From assembly GCA_903930095.1 (NCBI GenBank), contig CAIYXE010000149.1, positions 1 through 9,138 of the forward strand: a DNA stretch of 9,138 bases, written 5' to 3'. Under the pieces are notes generated by a model. That model saw only the letters and a program-made list of their open reading frames with translations, did not search any database and was not told the DNA's origin. Source of the DNA: an uncultured Hyphomicrobiales bacterium (lineage in GTDB: Bacteria; Pseudomonadota; Alphaproteobacteria; Rhizobiales; Aestuariivirgaceae). Both the position numbers and the translations under genes were made by a program. Positions 5,288-9,138 of this stretch are shown here, one piece after another (position 1 is the stretch's first letter; each line of letters opens with the position of its first letter).

Positions 5288-7423
5288 TCAGCGGTCTTCC
5301 TTGGCGCGCATCGTCCGCTCATGGGCCGTGAGATTGCGCTTCTCCCCGCCGCCGGGGGCAGCGAGTTCACTGCGTTCCCTGCGGGAGAATCCGCCAAATA
5401 GCCTTTCGAAGAAGCCGCGCTTCTCCTCTGGCGGCGCGGCCCGCGGGGACTCCTCCGCTGCCCCCTGCTCATAGAGCACCTCGGAGATGGTGGAGGGTGC
5501 CTGCATCGCCACCTGCTGCTCGCCGGGAAGCGGCCTCGGCGTGAGGCCGCGGTGGGCGGACTCCATGACATTGCGCCATATTTCAGCGGGCAGCAGGCCG
5601 CCCGTCACCTTCCGGGTCGGCGAATTGTCATCGTTGCCGACCCAGACCCCGGCGATCAGTTCGCTGCTGTAGCCGATGAACCAGGCGTCGCGATAATCCT
5701 GGCTGGTCCCCGTCTTGCCGGCGATGTCGAAGCCGGGGAAAGCCGCCCGGCTGCCTGTGCCATCGGTGACAACGAGGCGCATCATGCGGTTCATGCCATA
5801 GAGGTCGTTGTCGGTGATGGCCTTGGGAAAGCCGGAGCCGTTACGCTCATAGACGACGCGGCCATCGCGGGTGAGGATCCGGGTGACGGCGAAGGGCGAG
5901 ACGGGATAACCGCCGTTCGAGAAGGGCACGAAGGCCGAGGTTAGCTCGAGCAGGGTGACCTCGGATGTTCCGAGTGCGAGCGAGGCATCCTTGCCCAAGG
6001 GGGAGACGATGCCGAGACGGTGCGCCACCGCGGCAACAGCCGCCGGCCCTGCCGCGACCGCGAGCTTGGCCGCGACGGTATTGAGTGACAGGGCAAGCGC
6101 GGTCTCGAGTGCCACGGGGCCCAGATACTTCCTGCGGTAGTTCTCAGGGCTCCAGTCGCCGATCTTCACCGGCTCGTCGACCTCGACCGTATCGGGCGTA
6201 TAACCGCGTTCAAGGGCGGCCAGAAAAACGAACGGCTTGAAGGCAGAGCCCGGTTGCCGCTTGGCCTGGGTGACCCGGTTGAACTGACTCTTCCGGTAGG
6301 AACTGCCACCCACCATGGCGAGCACGGCGCCGCCACCATCCATCACCACCATGGCCCCTTGTCCGGCTCCGAGCCTGGCGCCTTCGGACCTGAGTTGCTT
6401 GCGGAGTTCGGCCTCTGCCTGGGCCTGGAGATCAGGATCGATCGTCGTCTCGACGACGAGCGATTGCCCATAGTCCTTCACGAATTCGGGAAGCTGTTCA
6501 CCAACCCAGTCAACGACATAATACTTGGCTGAGGCCAAGGGCCGGGCGCGGGCTTCCGCGGGATTGCTGGCGCTTTCGGCCGCTTCCTGAGGGGTGATGA
6601 AGCCTGCCTCCGCCATGCTGTCGAGCACGAGCCTGGCGCGCTCCGCTGCAGCCTTCGGGTTCGACACCGGATTGCTGGCACTCGGTGCCTTGAGCACGCC
6701 TGCAAGCGTGGCAGCCTCGGCGATGGTGAGTTCCGGGGCGGGCTTCTGGAAGTAGGTTTGTGCTGCCTTCTCGATGCCGGTGGCGCCCGCGCCGAAATAG
6801 ACACGGTTGAGGTAAAGCTGAAGGATGTCGTCCTTCGTGAAATGCGACTCCAGCCAGACGGCGAGCACCACCTCCTGGAGTTTGCGCTCGATCGTCCGGT
6901 CCGGGTTGAGGAAGAGATTCTTGGCCAGCTGCTGGGTAAGGGTGGAGCCGCCCTGTACCACGCGGCCCGAAGCATAATTTGCGTAGGCCGCACGCAGAAG
7001 CCCGATCGGGTCGATGCCGTAATGGCTGTAGAAGCGGCGGTCCTCAATGGCCATTACCGCTTTGGGCACATAGTCCGGCAGTTCGGCCAGGCGAACATCG
7101 TCTCCGTTGAAGGAGCCTTGTTCTGCGAGCACGGATCCATCGGACGCAAGGATCATGATGCCGGGATCACGCTCCGGGATCTTGAGGAGGCCCTGCTGGT
7201 CCAGCGTGAACCAGATGTAGCCGAACAATGCCGCAAGACCTGCCGCCCCGACGAAGGCGAGGGAGAAACCGAACCGGAACAGTGCCCACAGGACCGACCG
7301 GCGCTTGCGGCGGACCGGAGCCCGGCCTGCCGGCTGGCCCCCGTTCCTGCCTTTGCTCCCGCCGCTGAAAAGCTGCGGCTCGATCTGCTGCTTACTGCGG
7401 CCTCGCTTGCTCGAAACGCCCAT
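5288..7423 (-). CDS. Class A penicillin-binding protein (bifunctional transglycosylase/transpeptidase)
   Basis: This 711-residue enzyme polymerises and crosslinks peptidoglycan at the outer face of the inner membrane. A basic, glycine-rich cytosolic tail (1-43) precedes one membrane anchor (about 45-72). The GT51 transglycosylase domain has E127 in AIEDRRFYSHYGID, QGGSTLTQQLAKNLFL (157-172) and RKLQE ending at E184. The transpeptidase domain has nucleophile S393 and K396 in PGSAFKPF, SLN at 446-448 and KTGTS at 570-574. All catalytic motifs are intact. At 711 residues it is shorter than typical PBP1a of about 800 or more, and I see no room for the OB insertion between the domains, so it resembles the shorter PBP1b/2A-like paralogues. 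The C-terminal 80 residues are charged and low in complexity, with a hydrophobic patch FFERLFGGF (671-679). The start at ATG 7423 has GGAG at a good distance. Confidence 0.95.
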   Translation of the reverse strand: MGVSSKRGRSKQQIEPQLFSGGSKGRNGGQPAGRAPVRRKRRSVLWALFRFGFSLAFVGAAGLAALFGYIWFTLDQQGLLKIPERDPGIMILASDGSVLAEQGSFNGDDVRLAELPDYVPKAVMAIEDRRFYSHYGIDPIGLLRAAYANYASGRVVQGGSTLTQQLAKNLFLNPDRTIERKLQEVVLAVWLESHFTKDDILQLYLNRVYFGAGATGIEKAAQTYFQKPAPELTIAEAATLAGVLKAPSASNPVSNPKAAAERARLVLDSMAEAGFITPQEAAESASNPAEARARPLASAKYYVVDWVGEQLPEFVKDYGQSLVVETTIDPDLQAQAEAELRKQLRSEGARLGAGQGAMVVMDGGGAVLAMVGGSSYRKSQFNRVTQAKRQPGSAFKPFVFLAALERGYTPDTVEVDEPVKIGDWSPENYRRKYLGPVALETALALSLNTVAAKLAVAAGPAAVAAVAHRLGIVSPLGKDASLALGTSEVTLLELTSAFVPFSNGGYPVSPFAVTRILTRDGRVVYERNGSGFPKAITDNDLYGMNRMMRLVVTDGTGSRAAFPGFDIAGKTGTSQDYRDAWFIGYSSELIAGVWVGNDDNSPTRKVTGGLLPAEIWRNVMESAHRGLTPRPLPGEQQVAMQAPSTISEVLYEQGAAEESPRAAPPEEKRGFFERLFGGFSRRERSELAAPGGGEKRNLTAHERTMRAKEDR

Positions 7424-7466
7424 CGATCTCCGGCACTCCTGACCGGCATGAGCTAGCAGCTACCGA

Positions 7467-7483
7467 TTTACGTTTCGTTAACC
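7467..7483. promoter_or_regulatory. CtrA-like binding site upstream of the penicillin-binding protein gene
   Basis: TTTA (7467-7470), seven bases, then TTAACC (7478-7483) reads TTTA-N7-TTAACC on the plus strand. This is one mismatch from the alphaproteobacterial CtrA consensus TTAA-N7-TTAAC. It lies 44-60 bases upstream of the start codon at 7423, where a promoter of that gene would be expected. A GANTC methylation target (GAATC, 7518-7522) is nearby. I cannot place a good -35/-10 pair around it. Chance matches to half of this motif are common, so the call is tentative. Confidence 0.4.
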
Positions 7484-7509
7484 ACATGGCGTCCGGTTGA
7501 AGGATTTCT

Positions 7510-7520
7510 TTCCGCCGGAA
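7510..7520. repeat. Small perfect inverted repeat TTCCG-C-CGGAA
   Basis: Five-base arms flank a single central C in the 127-base gap between the dehydratase stop (7551) and the penicillin-binding protein start (7423). It is too short and too tightly closed to fold as an RNA hairpin, so if it means anything it would be a small operator. The rest of the gap (7424-7550) holds the CtrA-like site and a weak four-base stem (CTGC/GCAG) just after the dehydratase stop. It has no T-tract and so no recognisable terminator. Confidence 0.3.
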
Positions 7521-7550
7521 TCATGTTGCAATGATGACTGCCGCAGCAGC

Positions 7551-9086
7551 CTACATCATGGCGCCGACGTGCCAGGGCACATACTCATTGTCGCCGTAGC
7601 CGAGATCTTCCGACTTGGTGTGCTGGCCCGAGGCAACCTTCAGTATCATCTCGAAGATCTGCTGGCCCTTCTCCTGGATCGACACGCCGTCGAGTATGTC
7701 GCCGCAGTTGATGTCCATGTCGTCGATCATGCGGTGGTAGATGTCGGAGTTGGTGGCAAGCTTGATCGAGGGAACAGGCTTGCAGCCATAGGCGGAACCG
7801 CGGCCCGTTGTGAAGCACAGGAGGTTGGCGCCGCCCGCCACCTGGCCGGTGGCGGCGACAGGATCATAGCCCGGCGTGTCCATGAAGACGAAGCCCTTGC
7901 CGGTGACGGGCTCGGCGTAGCGGTAGACGTGGCGGAGCGTGGTGGTGCCGCCCTTGGCGGCAGCGCCCAGCGACTTTTCCAGAATGGTGGTGAGGCCGCC
8001 GAGCTTGTTACCCGGAGAGGGGTTGTTGTTCATCTCCATGTTGTTACGGCTGGTGTAGTCTTCCCACCACTTGATGATGTCGACGAGCTTTTCGCCGACC
8101 TCCTTGTTGGCGGCACGCCGGGTGAGAAGATGCTCCGCGCCATAGATCTCAGGTGTTTCGGACAGAATGCCCGTGCCGCCGTGCTTCACCAGAATATCAA
8201 CCGCGGCGCCGAGCGCCGGGTTGGCTGTGATGCCGGAATAGCCGTCCGAGCCGCCACATTGCAGCGCGACGATGAGGTCCGAGGCGTGGCAGGTCTCGCG
8301 CTTCACATTGTTGACGTGGGGCAGCATCTCCTTGATGGCGGCAACGCCCGCTGCCACGGTCTTGCGGGTGCCGCCCGTCTCCTGGATCGTCATGGTACGG
8401 AACAAGTCATTCTCGACCACACCATAGGCTTCCTTGAAGCGGGGAATCTGGAAGCCTTCGCAGCCCAGCCCCACCATCAGCACGCCGCCCATGTTTGGAT
8501 TGGTGGCATATCCCCAGGCCGTGCGCTTCAGGATGTCGAAGATGGCGCCGCGGTAGTCGATGACGCAGCCATTGTCCATCTTGAGGGCGACGATGCCGTC
8601 GATGTTGGGATAGGCGTCCAGCATGCCGGAGCGCTTCACCTCCTCGGCAATGAAGCCTGCAACGGTTGCCGAGCAGTTCACCGAGGTGAGCACGCCGATG
8701 TAATTGCGCGTGCCGACCTTGCCATTGGCGCGGCGGATACCCTGGAAGGTGGCCTGGGCGTTGAGTGGCAGAATGTCCTCCGGCTGCGCGTCCTGGGCGA
8801 AGGCATAGTCGCGGGCAAAGTCATGGACGCCGGTGTTGTGCTCATGCACCCAGGTGCCCTTCGGGATATCCACCTTGGCGAAGCCAATGATCTGGCCGAA
8901 CTTGCGCACCGGTTCGCCCGCTGCAATGGCGGCAGCCGCCATCTTGTGTCCCTTGCCGATGCGGTCCAGCGCGGTGATGCCCTCGGGGGCTGCGGCCCCC
9001 TTGTCCACCGTCTCGATGGCGACGAGGACATTGTCCTGGTCTGAGAGGCGCAGCATGCGGGGAAGCTTGGGAACACTCGAAATCAT
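7551..9086 (-). CDS. uxaA: UxaA/GarD family sugar-acid dehydratase (altronate dehydratase-like)
   Basis: This cytosolic hydro-lyase of about 511 residues is expected to convert a sugar acid (D-altronate, galactarate or similar) to its 2-keto-3-deoxy product. The N-terminal SAF domain (about 12-90) contains DNVLVAIE and HEHN (81-84). It is followed by the dehydratase domain: NGKVGTRNYIGVLTSVNC, CGGSDGYSGITANPALG (277-293), the signature NPSPGNKLGG (355-364) and CFTTGRGSAYG. The whole length aligns with both UxaA and GarD by eye, so the family is sure but the substrate is not. The symbol is only a family label. The start is uncertain. I use ATG 9086, which has GTGAG upstream. A GTG at 9098 would add four residues and would overlap a possible upstream stop as GTGA. 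No uronate pathway partner is visible, but the upstream side is cut off by the window edge. Confidence 0.88.
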   Translation of the reverse strand: MISSVPKLPRMLRLSDQDNVLVAIETVDKGAAAPEGITALDRIGKGHKMAAAAIAAGEPVRKFGQIIGFAKVDIPKGTWVHEHNTGVHDFARDYAFAQDAQPEDILPLNAQATFQGIRRANGKVGTRNYIGVLTSVNCSATVAGFIAEEVKRSGMLDAYPNIDGIVALKMDNGCVIDYRGAIFDILKRTAWGYATNPNMGGVLMVGLGCEGFQIPRFKEAYGVVENDLFRTMTIQETGGTRKTVAAGVAAIKEMLPHVNNVKRETCHASDLIVALQCGGSDGYSGITANPALGAAVDILVKHGGTGILSETPEIYGAEHLLTRRAANKEVGEKLVDIIKWWEDYTSRNNMEMNNNPSPGNKLGGLTTILEKSLGAAAKGGTTTLRHVYRYAEPVTGKGFVFMDTPGYDPVAATGQVAGGANLLCFTTGRGSAYGCKPVPSIKLATNSDIYHRMIDDMDINCGDILDGVSIQEKGQQIFEMILKVASGQHTKSEDLGYGDNEYVPWHVGAMM

Positions 9087-9138
9087 GTCGGGTCTCACTT
9101 TATGGCTGAGGGCTTGCTCGTCCGGGGAATCCAGCTAA

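Noticed and set aside
5279..5300. Bidirectional terminator between the metallopeptidase and penicillin-binding protein genes
   Set aside because: Only a four-base CCGC/GCGG stem is present and there is no T-tract on either strand.
7497..9044. 515-codon plus-strand open frame opposite the dehydratase
   Set aside because: The minus-strand protein matches a known family along its full length. The antisense product is repetitive in V, G, A, D and H without motifs.

Overview
The window looks like an ordinary chromosomal stretch of a GC-rich alphaproteobacterium, most likely of the order Hyphomicrobiales (Rhizobiales) or a close relative. I infer this from protein family signatures: an ActR/ActS (RegA/RegB, PrrA/PrrB) redox two-component system, an MmcB-type DNA repair protein, a SenC/PrrC-type SCO protein and an intracellular PhaZ. 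There are seven protein-coding genes packed tightly. I see no rRNA, tRNA, CRISPR array, insertion sequence or other sign of recent transfer.

Layout, left to right. (1) 101-562 (+) is mmcB, a small PD-(D/E)xK-like protein. It meets actR tail to tail with a single base between the stop codons. (2) 564-1109 (-) actR and 1200-2570 (-) actS are response regulator and sensor kinase, read actS then actR, with a 90-base gap that holds a hairpin. (3) 2571-2623 is a very short divergent control region. (4) Reading right from it are 2624-3232 (+), an SCO1/SenC copper chaperone; 3307-4581 (+), an intracellular polyhydroxyalkanoate depolymerase with a GTG start; and 4529-5278 (+), a YgjP-type zinc metallopeptidase that overlaps phaZ by 53 bases. 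(5) 5288-7423 (-) is a bifunctional class A penicillin-binding protein, convergent with the metallopeptidase. (6) 7424-7550 is a 127-base intergenic region with a near-consensus CtrA-like site. (7) 7551 to about 9086 (-) is a sugar-acid dehydratase of the UxaA/GarD family.

How the genes may work together. ActS keeps both elements linked to redox sensing in RegB: the GGxxNPF quinone-site heptad and the cysteine in the RCREIL stretch. ActR keeps its phosphoacceptor aspartate and Fis-like DNA-binding helix. The SCO protein supports copper-dependent cytochrome oxidase assembly, and in Rhodobacter the homologous gene (prrC/senC) lies in the same cluster. Together these form a respiratory redox-control module. 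phaZ releases hydroxyacids from stored polymer, so carbon and reductant mobilisation lies beside redox control. That functional link is inference from position only. The penicillin-binding protein and the dehydratase are unrelated housekeeping and catabolic genes.

I did not find a clearly undescribed system. The points most worth a second look are the CtrA-like site upstream of the penicillin-binding protein gene, the hairpin between actS and actR, and the phaZ/metallopeptidase overlap.
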